Notes under the pieces: generated by a model
Database searches by the model: none
Seen by the model: the letters and a program-made list of their open reading frames with translations, nothing else
Told to the model about the DNA's origin: nothing
Program-made: the position numbers and the translations under genes
Source: Halichondria panicea
Taxonomy: Eukaryota; Porifera; Demospongiae; Suberitida; Halichondriidae
Length of the DNA: 64,000 bases
Reading direction: 5' to 3'
Assembly (NCBI RefSeq): GCF_963675165.1
Contig: NC_087377.1
Location: forward strand, 8,325,122-8,389,121
Shown here: positions 10,600 through 21,699 of the stretch, one piece after another
Layout of the letters: the number at the start of each line of letters is the position of its first letter
How positions within the stretch are numbered: the first letter of the stretch is position 1

Positions 10600-11200
10600 T
10601 GCTTCATCATATTAAATTATTTTCCCCACATATCTACAATGGACAAGTAAACTTCACTTTTTAAGCATAATTATCTGTTATTGAATTGTAACAAAATTAA
10701 AGTTTATATTTGTGAATAGAGCATAGCGCGCTAAAGATAATTATGTGCATGCCCAAGAGGACACGCGCGCCTCGATTTATAGGCTAATTGCTCCCGCTAG
10801 TGCATATTTGGAAAGAGCATAATAATCATAAAAGTTATACTGGTACGATCTTTTCTCTAGAATTTTCTCCGCCCAACAATGAAGGGATCATGCAGGCTGT
10901 TGAGAGATCTGGTTAATAATAATAAGTGTCTTGTCAGATAAGGTCAAAAGTATATAATAATTATAATTTTATTACCATTTTATATACATACATTGTATGT
11001 ACATTCAGTGTGAATCATCGGAATCTCCATTGGCAGCTCAAATGCAGAGGATCCTGACGACTTTTAAGAATCTCTTGGTGTAGTCGACCACATAGCAGAG
11101 GATATTAGGAACTCAAAGATTTTGGAATCTATCGATTAATCAAGCTAGAGAACCTTGAACAGTCAGCAAAAAACAGCCTACTGGGCTGACAATACTTATA
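10600..11200. other. AT-rich intergenic stretch
   Basis: No recognised coding or RNA feature. CGCGC-containing words near 10725-10770 stand out from the AT-rich surroundings but are not a feature I can name. Confidence 0.3.
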
Positions 11201-11222
11201 GTCAATTATTCATACCTTGCAG

Positions 11223-11319
11223 AGGAATCGAGAGGATCCTCCAGATGTCAAGCTCTCCAAGTTCATTTCTTACATCTGCAGACACGGTGCCGAGAAGGAA
11301 AGAATCACTCTCCTCTCAG
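11223..11319 (+). pseudogene. Orphan exon resembling tRNA 2'-phosphotransferase (KptA/TRPT1)
   Basis: The exon lies between a CTTGCAG acceptor and a CAGGTAC donor and encodes DPPDVKLSKFISYICRHGAE followed by KERITL. The pattern D..LSK.LSY.LRHGA.K.G is the diagnostic N-terminus of the Tpt1/KptA family, which removes the splice-junction 2'-phosphate from tRNA in an NAD-dependent reaction. The catalytic remainder (~150 aa) is not seen downstream on either strand, so this is a fragment, a misplaced exon or one exon of a gene with very distant partners. The motif is short but specific. Confidence 0.5.
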
Positions 11320-11449
11320 GTACATATGAAAAATGTAGTCTATGTCTGCATGGTATTCAAACTATCGACTTGTTGCCAGTTCAGCAACCTCCATTAACGA
11401 GAAAATAAGAAGTTCGGACTATTGTGTTCAGTAAGTTAATGGATGTAAA

Positions 11450-12220
11450 TTACGAAGGTTTTTCTCTTTATTATATAATTATTGTGAGCTAAAGTACCCT
11501 GGCGTAAAAAACTCAAACGAGATCCAACCAGCAAATATGATAAATAACCAGGGTTTCAGGTTAAACAGGATTTTTAGGGGTCAGGAAATCGTTCTCTAGA
11601 AATTTTGTCACTGAGTGTCATGCTCACCAGCTGCTTACAATTCAAGTACATCCAGACAGTACAACGGTATAATTATTATGTATAGTTATACTATGGTTCT
11701 AGTCCGCCCTCGTGCTTGGTGGGTTTACTGCCATAAATCCCTAGCAACCATAGTATGAGTGTTATCCCACCCTGACTCCTCCTCCATGACTATAAAGCCT
11801 CACAAACTGCTAAACCAACCCATACCCACAGACCTGGAGCCAGACAGTGCGCAGTGTCAGGCAGAGTGGTGCCAAGGCTCCCAGGCTCTCACTAGCACTT
11901 GGACTGCACTAGCTCTAGCTCGAGAATCTCTTATCAAGTGCCTCACTATCATCTCCTCGCTATCTTCGACTTTGTAATCTAGTTACAGTACAGTAAAGCA
12001 ACCAGTACCAACCAGTACAGTAAAGCAACCAAACATTGATCATAATATTATATGGGCAGCCAGCACAAAATAAAAATAAATACAAAAGTAGACAAAATTA
12101 TCTACATGATCTTGTAGCAAACATGTCTGGGGATATATCAGAGGGGAATTGTCCTAGTTATCCCCTGGCCATATCTTAGCAACCGCATGAAAACAGGATA
12201 TATATATTATATATAATAAT
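11450..12220. other. Intergenic stretch
   Basis: Unremarkable short ORFs. The string accagtacagtaaagcaacc is tandemly repeated near 11990-12030. Confidence 0.35.
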
Positions 12221-12228
12221 TATATATA

Positions 12229-12590
12229 TACCGTAAGACCTCGATTTAAGGCGACCCTCCAAATATGCGACACCCAGGAGCTTCAGCAATTTTCTGACCT
12301 CTAAAAGTAGCGACAGCTGCGTTGACAATTATTCTTTAATGTCGCGTTCTAAATAGAGGTAAATGTAGCCACTCCCTAGCTTTGAATGTTAGCCCACTGG
12401 AAAATCAAAATCTGAAAATCTGTTTTTAAGCGGCCTGAAATCGAGGCAAGTAGACTCTGTAAAGTTACCTCCAATTATATGTGACCCTCTAAATACGCGA
12501 CACCAGGACTTCAATATAATTTTCACCCTCCAAAAGAAGTGACCTCTGGCTTCGTAATTATTAACCGCTTTAAATCGAGGTCTAACGGTA
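12229..12590. mobile_element. Miniature inverted-repeat element, 362 bp
   Basis: Ends are TACCGTAAGACCTCGATTTA and, inverted, TACCGTTAGACCTCGATTTA, about 25 bp with two mismatches. Subtracting TA at both sides gives CCGTAAGACC termini and a TA target duplication, as in Tc1/mariner-derived MITEs. The body repeats 'gcgaccctccaaatatgcgac'-like motifs. Relatives occur at 13829-14399, 23262-23398, 41553-41678 and as a fragment at 62244-62274. Confidence 0.75.
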
Positions 12591-12599
12591 CTTGTTTAA

Positions 12600-13820
12600 G
12601 ACAAAAATTGTGTTTACTACACTAGTAAATGACAATTGTGCACAAGGGGGAGTTTATTTATTTAAGTGGGCCAAGACCAGATCAGGAGAAGTAACTCCCC
12701 CCCCTCAAACCTCATTACTATGAAGTAATCCACACCGGATTGAATTTTGAGCTTGAGCCTCAAACTGTATCTTTGCTAGAAAATGTGTGCAATAGGGAAA
12801 GGGTGAGCTAGTAGCAAAAATATTAATGTGTGCGTATAATTATCTCATCCAAATCATTGACTTTGTTACGTTCGATAATCTTACCTCAGTTAATCTTTCA
12901 CAGGCTGGGAAAGCTTTACGATGCTTTATCGAGAGCTGTCCATTAAATCCCTGAGATCGATAACGTTCCACAGAAAAGTGCGATGTTCTGTTTTCAATTT
13001 ACATACATAATACTTGCGAAATGACGAAGATCACAATTGATTCTTGTAAAAATATAAAATTCTAGGTATACAACATTGTATTGATACATGCAATGCCTCG
13101 GTGTGCGCATGCAAGAGCGGTATATATAGTTTTGTGTGTGTCCAGAGAATCGAGGTTCGACATGCGTGCACAAATTTTGCTCAAAAACAGAGATACAAGT
13201 ACAAGTCAGTCTTGTACTAGCCTCCTTCACCGGCCTTCATAGAAAAGAAGACCTGCTATTGATTGCTTGCGCATGCACAGATATTTTTTCCTGTAAAATT
13301 TTCTTAGAATTTAGAATTCATAAGAGAACATATCCAGCTAGCTAGCTAGCTAGAGACAGAGCTGTGTAGGTTTGTTGTACAGCTACATGTATTTTCTTCT
13401 GCAGTAGCAGTAGTATAGTAGACTTTCACCAAAGTTAGTGTTAAATGGGCGTGGCCTGTCCATATAGGCTCTTGTCAGTCCGGTCAGACGATCGTCATCC
13501 ACACTGTTGCAGGCTGTGAGTCTTTTGTTAACATAGCAGGCTAAGGGTAGCTATCAGAGAATGCTATCCTATATGGGCTTCAATCCACTTCCATTCGTTG
13601 TGATGTCATAGTTTTACTGAGCACATGCAATGCTATCCAAAGCCCCCAGATACCGGGGGGGGATATTAGCGCATGCGCAAGCAATCGATACCAGGCCCAC
13701 TTCCCTGAGTGAAGTGCGGCCTGGAATCGAGGCTAGTCTTGTACTAGCCTCGATACCACGAGCAGCTATTTCTCAAGGTCCGATACACATCTGACCTCAA
13801 GACTTGTATGATAGTATATC
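12600..13820. other. Intergenic stretch with a short palindrome
   Basis: No gene recognised. AGCTAGCTAGCTAGCTAG sits near 13335. Inverted copies of GCATGCGCAAGCAATC occur near 13259 and 13668. Confidence 0.35.
13684..13730. repeat. Imperfect palindrome
   Basis: TCGATACCAGGCCCACTTC and its approximate complement GAAGTGCGGCCTGGAATCGA face each other across a few bases, giving arms of ~20 bp that could fold into a hairpin. Confidence 0.6.
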
Positions 13821-13828
13821 TGCTTCTA

Positions 13829-14399
13829 TACCGTATAACCTATATAAGGCAACCCTCTAGTTCTAAATAAGCGACACTTGGACATTTCGCCCATTATAGC
13901 AGCACCATATAAATTCATTTTTTGTGTACATTAAAAATTACCGCAATTGATGTAATTACAGCGCCATCATAACTTAAGCGCCACGTCAGCATCAGCATAA
14001 TTTGTCCTAAAAGAGTGCCAACCGTTGTTGGAATTATTTTTTTCTGGCGCTTATAAAAGGCTTGTTTGAGACATCAAGACAATCATCCTGCATCTTTGAC
14101 GTCCTTCACTTCTAAACAGTTGTCTACCCAGGGCTACAGTCAATGAACGTTGTTCACAAGTCACTCAGGTGCAGCTAGCAAGTGAAACTGAGCTAGACCA
14201 CACCCATTTTCTGTACAAATTCTATACTAGCTGTTGAACATAAGCGCCACCATAATTTAGGTGTTAGCTTGGGTTGGACGCAATTTTTTGTGTTCTAAAG
14301 ATGCGCCACTCAGAAGTGGAATTAATTTTTTTTGGCACTGCAATTACGGTAGCAAAACTAATTATTTAAAAGTGTCGCTTTAAATCGAGGTTTTACGGT
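13829..14399. mobile_element. Longer relative of the CCGTAAGACC inverted-repeat family, ~570 bp
   Basis: The left end is TACCGTATAACCTATATAAG and the right end, inverted, is CCGTAAAACCTCGATTTAA. The interior holds three alternating 'gcgcca' blocks. The stretch CACTCAGAAGTGGAATTAAT near 14311 reappears inverted at about 23145-23165 in another copy, so the family has a shared body as well as shared ends. Confidence 0.6.
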
Positions 14400-14904
14400 T
14401 TTACGGTTTTAAAGATCTACTCCCTATATAGCTACTCCCTATATAGCTCAAAACATCTCCCCACAAATTGTCATGGCCGGCTACGTCTACATGGCCAATT
14501 CCTCTAAATACTATCAAGTCAATGATGAAAACCATACATTTACTAGATAATGAACATACAGACTAGCTTTGCCAGTGGCTGTGCTTACTGCATGCAGTAT
14601 TCTTCACTTTCTTCTTGATCTTCTTTGGATGAAATCTTGCCAGCTGGGATTAATCGAGCTTATGCGCTTGCGCAATGCTGATGCACATGGTGGATCACAT
14701 GAGCTCGCTGTTGCTCTTCTCTAGAGCGCGCGATCGAAGGCTACATGCAGTACACTCTAGCTAGCTCTAGCCTGGCGTGATCTTCCGAGCTCGGTGATCT
14801 GCAGGTTCTTGCAACCTCCTGTTGTAGATCTACCATTGGACTTTAGGTAAGTTGAACAATTTATAAAGGTGTCAAAATTAATGCTTACCGTACTTCATAA
14901 ATAC

Positions 14905-15260
14905 AGGTACAGTAAGCTCTATTTAAGGCGCCACATTAAAATTATTCAGAGGTGGAAAATTAGTTTTGAGGCTGGATGGCGTGTTTTTAGAGGGCCGCAT
15001 TCTAATTGGGAGGTAAAAATGTTCATGTAGGATTGTTAACCCATGAAATCAGCGAAAATTAAGCCCCTCGAAAATTTCGCGTTGTACGGTGTACGTGTGT
15101 TAAAGTCCTGGTGTCGCATCTAACTATATAATTTATATTTGCCTCGATTTCAGGCCGCATAAAGACATGTATTTTCCATTGGTATATGATCGAGGCTATA
15201 GGGTGTGGCTCTTGCTTACCTCTATTTAGGATGCAACATTAAAAATAATTATCATCGCAG
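14905..15260. repeat. Diverged copies of the same repeat family
   Basis: Phrases such as CTCTATTTAAGGCGCCACAT, CCTCGATTTCAGGCCGCAT and CTCTATTTAGGATGCAACAT match the ends of the CCGTAAGACC family in degraded form. Boundaries are unclear. Confidence 0.4.
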
Positions 15261-15299
15261 CTATCGCTGACGTCATATTTTTGTGATGCAACATTCATT

Positions 15300-17750
15300 G
15301 GTTTAGTGACTACACAATCTGGAGTTTTCTGGAAGAGCTCTGGCCCAAGAAGGATACATGTACATATTAAAAAAACTGACTTAGCAGTTGTTGTATGTTT
15401 TTCTCTTCACTCATGCTCTCCCATTGCATACACTTCTATACAGCAAATATCTCCATTTTGGCGCGGACTACTAGTGTCTGGTGTCGGAAAAGCAATATAA
15501 TGAGGTTTGATTATTATTTATGGGAGGGAAGGATAGAATTGTACTGTTCGCCTTGCGAGTCTATTCTCCCCAAACGAGTGCATTTTCGAATAACTGATTA
15601 ACCGTCTACCCACTTATAGCCATGCAATCCAGGTTTTGGCATTTCCGTGTGTTATGGGGTGGTCATTCCATTATTGTTGTCGAATTTCTGAAGCGTCTTT
15701 TGTGCTAAATCGTGTTTTAGTCAACGAGCACAGTTGCTGTTTAGCCATGCTGCGAGGTGACCCCAACCCTTGGCAAAAATGAGGGATTGCACACTCACTG
15801 TTAGAAAGGTTGATGATGGCACAGTCGAGCGAAATAGGGTTTCATCTATATAGTTGGGGGGACAAGGATGCTCTTTCCCCCTAAAAATGTTTGACGTCAT
15901 CACATTAAGTAATAGTACTATACGTGACGTAATCACAATAGTACAACATCAGACGTCATTTTATGATATTAGTACAACATCAGACGCTTACCACGCCCCC
16001 CCCCCCCCCCCCCCCAACCCTAAATGAAACCCTGCCTTGCATGTGTTTTCTCTACAATGTGCAAACCAGCGTAGAATTCAATGAGGATTGCACTACATTT
16101 AATCTGCCATGTGTAAGAAAGTTTAGCCATTTATTACCCGTGCAAAAAGAGATGCCCTTTATCGCGTAATTCCGCGTATATATGCACTGTGGTGCTTGAC
16201 AGTTTGTACCAGCATGGCCTGCAGTGTCACCAGTGCCGTTGGAGCACTCTCCGTTCCTGCAGTCGTACGATGGGAAGTTCCTCCGTGGTAGCCATGGATC
16301 AGTAAAAGCAGTAGATAAACGAACAGCTCTAGCAAAGACGGAACAGCTCTAGGTACGTTACCTGATCAACAATAATTGTTACTACCATGAGTAGTCGGCA
16401 CTACCTAGAGTACCTCACACGCATGCGCTAGGCAGTGCAGTGCAGTCACGCTTCTGGCAATGCAGCACCAGGGTCCTTGATGTTAACTACATTTAATGTA
16501 CCATTAACTTCAAAGCTAGAATTGTACTGACTCTGGATCCTATAGGTACCCCAGTAGCTCTTTTATCTATACAGCAGCCTGGCAGGAGCCATACCTCCAT
16601 GACCAGGTTCCACAATGCATGCCTCATGTACATGTACCACTGTACTCAGCATAACCGTTCTGGTTTAGTTTTATTGCTCTTGAGTTTTGCTACATGCACT
16701 GCATTGTATCACTATACTCTTATAATCGTGTCACCAGCCGAGGGTTTGCACTTCAGTGCTCTAGTTGTCTATATAATTATAGCGCTGTGATCGTCTTAGT
16801 TAGCTTTATATAGAGTACCTATTAATAAAAATTTCTTGTTCCGTTTGCATACATAAACACCAATGAAACATAAATATTATTAAAAACCACTGATTATTCA
16901 TCTATCTCTGTAGTGTCATGCTGTAAAGCTCACATTAATATAAACTGCTGCATAATTATACTATTGTTATTATAATGATTATTGTTTGGGTTTCTTTCAT
17001 CTTCATCTCTGACTGAAACAATATCTCATTGACAAATTACAAGTGGTAATAGAACTTCTATATCATTGGTGAGAAATTTACTAGTATCGTGTGGCCTCTC
17101 CATTCAATTCTATGACTCGTGGTAGGACATTTCTTTGTCCGTGTGCACTTCTCAACACCACCAGCTGTTGCCGGTGCATATTTCCACTGTAATTCCCAAG
17201 TTTTTGGCTTCCTTAAAGAGTATCCTGGCTGCATAGCCCTCTGCTCCCTTGGACGTATCCCTGCATGTACAGCTCCTATAATTGAATCTTTGCCCTTTTG
17301 ACACAGGTGCTTTCGAAAGAGCATTTCACCTGATGAATGAATGGATTATATAACAGCCTCCATATAAACCATGATCACAGCATAATTAATGCACACGATA
17401 TAAGTAATGTATTATACAAACTGAGCTTGTCTTGCTATCCAATTGGAGAGTAAATGTCACACCATCAAATAGGGGACGAGCGTCTCGCAAAAAAGAATGA
17501 CCTAACGAGAAGTATAGTGCTACAATACCTTAATTTCGTGTATAGCTTAGTGATATTCAACGTCATAGACACAATGAGCATGTTCACAAAACTAGTCTAA
17601 TTACTATATCGATGTCCAATAATCGCATGTTCATGGCAGATGACTGTGTGCTTCTGCTCTTACTGGGTGCATGGGTATCTTGTCTTGCACACATAATTTT
17701 TTCCAATTATGTGGATCAGTACCCGAAGGGAGACACCCTACCTTGTACAG
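15300..17750. other. Intergenic stretch without recognised genes
   Basis: Several ORFs of 60-90 codons are present, none with a known motif. Short clusters of GACGTCA words occur at 15890-15960. Confidence 0.35.
15996..16015. repeat. Poly-C tract (20 C)
   Basis: An uninterrupted run of about 20 C, unusual in AT-rich surroundings. It is prone to length errors and can form G-quadruplex or i-motif structures. Confidence 0.95.
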
Positions 17751-17760
17751 TCAGAAGCAG

Positions 17761-18273
17761 CCCATAGTGACCTTGAGATCAAGTGCTTGCAGAACTCATT
17801 CATAAAAATGAAAGACAGTAATTATAATTATACTCAGGGAGCATTATATGAATACCCATCTCCAGTATTATACTGATTAGTATCCAGATCTCATTTTTAT
17901 GTGTTTCTTTCCAACCACACTGTTAGCATATTTATAGGTTTGTTTTCTCGGCTATGTGCAGTTTCACAAAGTCTATGAATGCAGTGTTAGAGGGGTCAAT
18001 TATTTCACAGTAGACTTAGCTTTTCGTAATGCATCCTCCCTTGCCATCTTTCTTCGTTTTGGAGTTGGAACAACACATCTACCAGCTCGTCTTCTTCTCA
18101 TCCCTCGCCCATGTCTTGGGGTCATTCCTCCCAATCTGCCTCCTCTCCTGCATGGCTCTGCCTCTGCCTGCGGGTCTGTTGGGGCCATTCCCCCCGCCAT
18201 TCCTCTCTGTCTGCCTCAGCATCCCATAGTGACCTTGAGATCAAGTGCTTACAGAACTCATTCATAAAAATCA
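17761..18273. repeat. ~48-bp direct repeat flanking 415 bp
   Basis: CCCATAGTGACCTTGAGATC and the following ~28 bases occur at 17761-17810 and again at 18226-18273 with one or two differences. On the minus strand both encode FMNEFCKHLISRSLW, part of a retroelement fragment, so the interval between them was inserted or duplicated inside that element. Confidence 0.8.
18000..18200 (-). CDS. Arg/Gly-rich ORF fragment between the direct repeats
   Basis: The minus frame reads RRGGRLGGMTPRHGRGMRRR and a Lys/Arg-rich end (VPTPKRRKMAREDA) to a stop. It is strongly basic. It may belong with the RG-rich short ORFs at 4151, 7955 and 10414, but no alignment was possible. Open frames in GC-rich low-complexity DNA arise easily, so this is weak. 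Confidence 0.25.
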   Translation of the reverse strand: MAGGMAPTDPQAEAEPCRRGGRLGGMTPRHGRGMRRRRAGRCVVPTPKRRKMAREDALRKAKSTVK

Positions 18274-18440
18274 TCTCCACAAAATGACACCACCAAGCCA
18301 AATCCGAGCGGGCACTGGCATTTAATTTGACATGATGGTCGGGCTTCTTGAATTTTGCGATTAAATCGAACAGTCTCCTGACAAAAGTCCGACCGGACTT
18401 CACCACCTTTGCTGCGTGCTGCAGCTTTCCCGTAATTGGC
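18268..18440 (-). mobile_element. DIRS-like retrotransposon RNase H fragment
   Basis: The minus frame encodes ITGKLQHAAKVVKSGRTFVR, then RLFDLIAKFKKPDHHVKLNA and RSDLAWW. GKLQHA..VV..GR.F.RR followed by H..LN...R.DL.WW is typical of the RT-RNase H region of DIRS-type (tyrosine recombinase) retroelements. It is open over ~57 codons but has no neighbouring RT core, so only a fragment remains. Confidence 0.7.
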
Positions 18441-18559
18441 GTCATGCACATGCATGTGTGATCGAAATAACTTTTTTTCATTGACCAGATAATAACAATA
18501 ACACATTCCTTGTCCATTCTGGCTATATGCACGTGATATAATACGCGGTAGTTCCAGTC

Positions 18560-18735
18560 CCCTTAGGCACCTCTGCAGAACTGTTCAGGCCAGGACCTTT
18601 TGGAGGTAGTACAAGACACCTTTGGGTACTCCCCATTGCACTCCGAACACGTGTGTCCAAATTTGCAACTATCGTAGTTGCACTTCGCTCCAGCATTGAA
18701 TGACCAACAGTACTTGGGAGTAGTCCCCCCTCAAA
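18560..18735 (-). mobile_element. Gag-like cysteine cluster, probably the same DIRS-like element
   Basis: The minus strand reads YCWSFNAGAKCNYDSCKFGH, TCSECNGEYPKVSC and a short continuation. The C..FN.G.C.Y..C.F.H.C..C.G.HP...C pattern is common in gag-like ORFs of DIRS elements in marine invertebrates (from memory). It lies upstream of the RNase H fragment on the same strand, as expected for one decayed element. Confidence 0.5.
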
Positions 18736-18869
18736 GTTTCTCGGTTTGTTCTCAAACTGACCACTCGGGTCTCGGCCCGATCCAGACAGACGGCTGTGAC
18801 CACTGATTTTGTATTTCTAGGCACTGAGTGACGCGTGAGTATCAGACAAGCAGTGGGCACACACCATGT

Positions 18870-20930
18870 TCCGGCTATTAAAGCACACTATATACATTGT
18901 CTGATCAATGTGTGTGACCAACACCACAAAAGTAGAAGTCGATATTGAGAAAACCGAGGTGCTACTAAGTCGCAATGAACATGCAGAGTCCTGGTAGCAG
19001 CGTACGTTTATAATAGCGCAATGTACCAGCGTACTACGAACGTACTACGTAAAAAGAACGGGTACTTTATATTGGCTGCTACTGTATGTGGTTCGGAAGT
19101 GTTGAACCAGCCTTACGTTCAGTTTTCCTTGACTTCACCCAGTACATTAATTTTTGTCTATGGTGAACAGACACAAAACAAAAGTTCAGTTTAAGCTATC
19201 TCAGCTGGTGCCTAAATTACAATGGTGTTTATGCGCTACAGCTAGTATGGGAAAAAATGCGTGTTCAGCTCTTTGCAGTATATATATAATTATATTGCTA
19301 TTATAATTTTACTATTATTATTGTTCTCATAATGAATTTAAATGAAAGCACCACGAGTGCTGATGCCTCGGTGGAAGAGCCAATTGACCATTTGCTCGTA
19401 TTCGACCACTTGCTCTACGCACGAGAACGAATCACTAAAAAAGAATGACTTTGCCAATTTTCTTTCTTGTTTTTCTAAACGTAAAATAAATTTGCGAGTG
19501 CTTATATATAACATAATTCAGGGCCCCACCCCATCCAATCAAAGTAGCAAGCCCCCACGGCGTATGTGAAACTGTCACTGTACAAGACTTGCTGCTTTAC
19601 CACTGTATTTGGACTTGTACTATGGTTGCACCAAAGATCAAAGGCTTCAGTTGTAGTTTATACTACTTATACAACCTGTCTGACCACAGCCATGGTATAT
19701 GGCTGTTATACCCTAGTGTATAACAGCCATATACCCGTGGCTTGTGGTCAAACTACATGTACAGCTAGAACTGAATACAGTATCCCACCTTTGCAACAAA
19801 ATTGACACACTACTCAATTCAATCAATATTAGCAATATTAGAGCTAGAGAGAATTCAATACAAAACAGACTACTAATGATTTTAGTCAACATAAAAAGAG
19901 CCAAGTTCGAGCGATGAATAGTTCCAAAAAGGAGGCAAATTTGGAAGAACTCCGTGAACTGAACGATACTGGTTTGTTTGTGTTGCTTTTTTTCAACTTT
20001 CAACATTGGTTGTCACAACCTGCTTATTACATTGCTGCATGGGACCAGGAGCAGTAAGAAGGGTCCAGACTGCCAAGTGTTTCTCAGACTAAAGAGACTG
20101 CACTGCACTGGGCCAGTACAGTAGGCTTGTGGAATGATATTTTCGGGTACATTTGCACTCTTTGTAGACAAGTAGCACCAGTGTACTTTCTTGAAGTGCC
20201 TTCTATAAAGATGCAGAAACACAGCCTTCACAATTGCTTGCTTGAATCATAGACGCTTGCTTGAATCAGCCATCGCTTTTTAAAAAGATAGCAAATTCAT
20301 TGCATAGCTATAGCAACAGTGACGTCAAACAGTAGTTATAAGCATATTCATTGAAGAAGCATGACAGGAAGTAGCTAAACATAGTAGTACAGTTCCAAAT
20401 ATACCACTCGAGGCCATTGTTTAACTATAACTTATACTAACACCGTCTACGCTATTCTCTAACACCTAACTATACATACAACCCACACAATTGTAGTTCA
20501 AGAACGATAACTAACATTAATGGTGGTGTAGTCAACACACATAACTTACTTTGGCTGCTACTGCTTCTGTTACTCTGAGATTACTGGATCCATGTAGCCA
20601 CACCTACATGTAGTGTATGTACGTATGTACGTACACAAAGCTTCTTAGCATAACCAATTTCCATAAAGCTTCTAGCAATTCTAATAAGGCATGCAACCAA
20701 GTACAAGTATGTACGTACGCAACGACAACTGCATGGTTGTAATATCTTACGGTCTGAATGAAGTCTATATAATTATTATAATAGGTGATCCAAACGCCAT
20801 CTGCACATGTTACTGCACGTTTCCACGACTCCAGCTCGTCGTCTTTCATCTCTTTCACACAGTTCGTCTTTAATGCAAACTTGTATTTACTCAATCTGTA
20901 GATACATGTATAGTTTCAAAGCTAGCTCTG
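18870..20930. other. Intergenic stretch
   Basis: Nothing coding recognised. It contains the palindrome at 19681-19750 and the start of the large repeat array near 20936. Confidence 0.35.
19681..19750. repeat. 70-bp inverted repeat with long arms
   Basis: TGACCACAGCCATGGTATAT and the following GGCTGTTATA are mirrored by TATAACAGCCATATACCCGT then GGCTTGTGGTCA, with only a few mismatches and a ~6-base loop. Arms of ~32 bp make it a strong hairpin or cruciform candidate, possibly a small fold-back element. Confidence 0.8.
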
Positions 20931-20935
20931 TATAC

Positions 20936-21207
20936 CGCACCCAAATCTTCCTTTCCCATACTGATAGGAGTATTTTTAGCCCACAATTTTCCATCTTGGC
21001 GAGCTCTGTATCATCGAACACCAAAGCCAATAATTATCTTCTCAAGATGTATAGCCCCAATCCTGAGAGCTGCTAAGACACCTCAGAGTTGCTTGTTGCC
21101 CTGTACTGAATAAATCATGGGTTGCACGCATGATCAATTATTATTATCGTTTGAGTAGTTCCTATACCGGTACTCGCTCTTAATTTTTAACGAGGGAGAG
21201 TAACATA
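20936..21207. repeat. Left part of array copy 1, cut by transposon
   Basis: Begins ACCCAAATCTTCCTTTCCCA and runs to GAGGGAGAGTAACATA, where the CACTA-like element starts. The remainder of the same unit resumes at 30382 with TATCGTTTGACTTAATTGAC. Confidence 0.9.
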
Positions 21208-21240
21208 CATTGTAAAAATAAAAGTGTGCTGTGCACACTA
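21208..21240. repeat. Left terminal inverted repeat
   Basis: CATTGTAAAAATAAAAGTGT then GCTGTGCACACT. Compared with the inverted right end CACTGTAAAAAATGTAGTGT it keeps ~80% identity over ~32 bp. Confidence 0.85.
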
Positions 21241-21395
21241 AAAATGGTGTGCCAGGCCCGTCGCGTATTGCACGCTCTTTTTGGTGTGTTCAGCACACTT
21301 TTAATTTGAGTGCGTTGTACACACTTTTCATGAGTGTGCTGGGCGCACTTTTAATGGTGTGATGGGCACACTTTTAATGGTGTGCTGAGCACACT
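21225..21395. repeat. Left subterminal palindrome cluster
   Basis: At least six copies of a ~16-bp near-palindrome, GTGTGCTGTGCACACT or variants (GTGTGCTGGGCGCACTT, GTGTGATGGGCACACTT, GTGTGCTGAGCACACTC), are spaced 20-30 bp apart, mostly joined by TTTTAATG. Subterminal repeats of this type are transposase-binding sites in plant Spm/CACTA elements; the same role here is inference. Confidence 0.85.
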
Positions 21396-21699
21396 CATAT
21401 ATTTATGTTGACCCAGCCGCCCCTGTAGCCATGGATCCATCCATGCATGCATGCAAGTATAACATAAACGTTCTCACAGATAAAATTCTATAAATTGAAC
21501 AGGATAATAAGAAATAATAATAATTATATAAGATGAGAACAAGCGGATTAGAGTATATAATTATATATAACAGCATGAGTCTGCATGCATGCAGTTGACA
21601 CAAATAAATATAATAATGGTGTCGAAAGTTTAGAGATGAGTATAATTATATATATATAATAATTATACTGTATAGATAATAATACGTATAAAAAATAGT

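Noticed and set aside
16190-16300. Minus-strand EGF-like phrase (CRNGECSNG...GTNC)
   Set aside because: Only four cysteines in a short frame, no splice sites placed convincingly, and no neighbouring EGF or extracellular exon.
17058-17324. 88-codon minus ORF with basic/Cys residues
   Set aside because: No recognised motif, no splice context, and an open opposite strand; probably chance.
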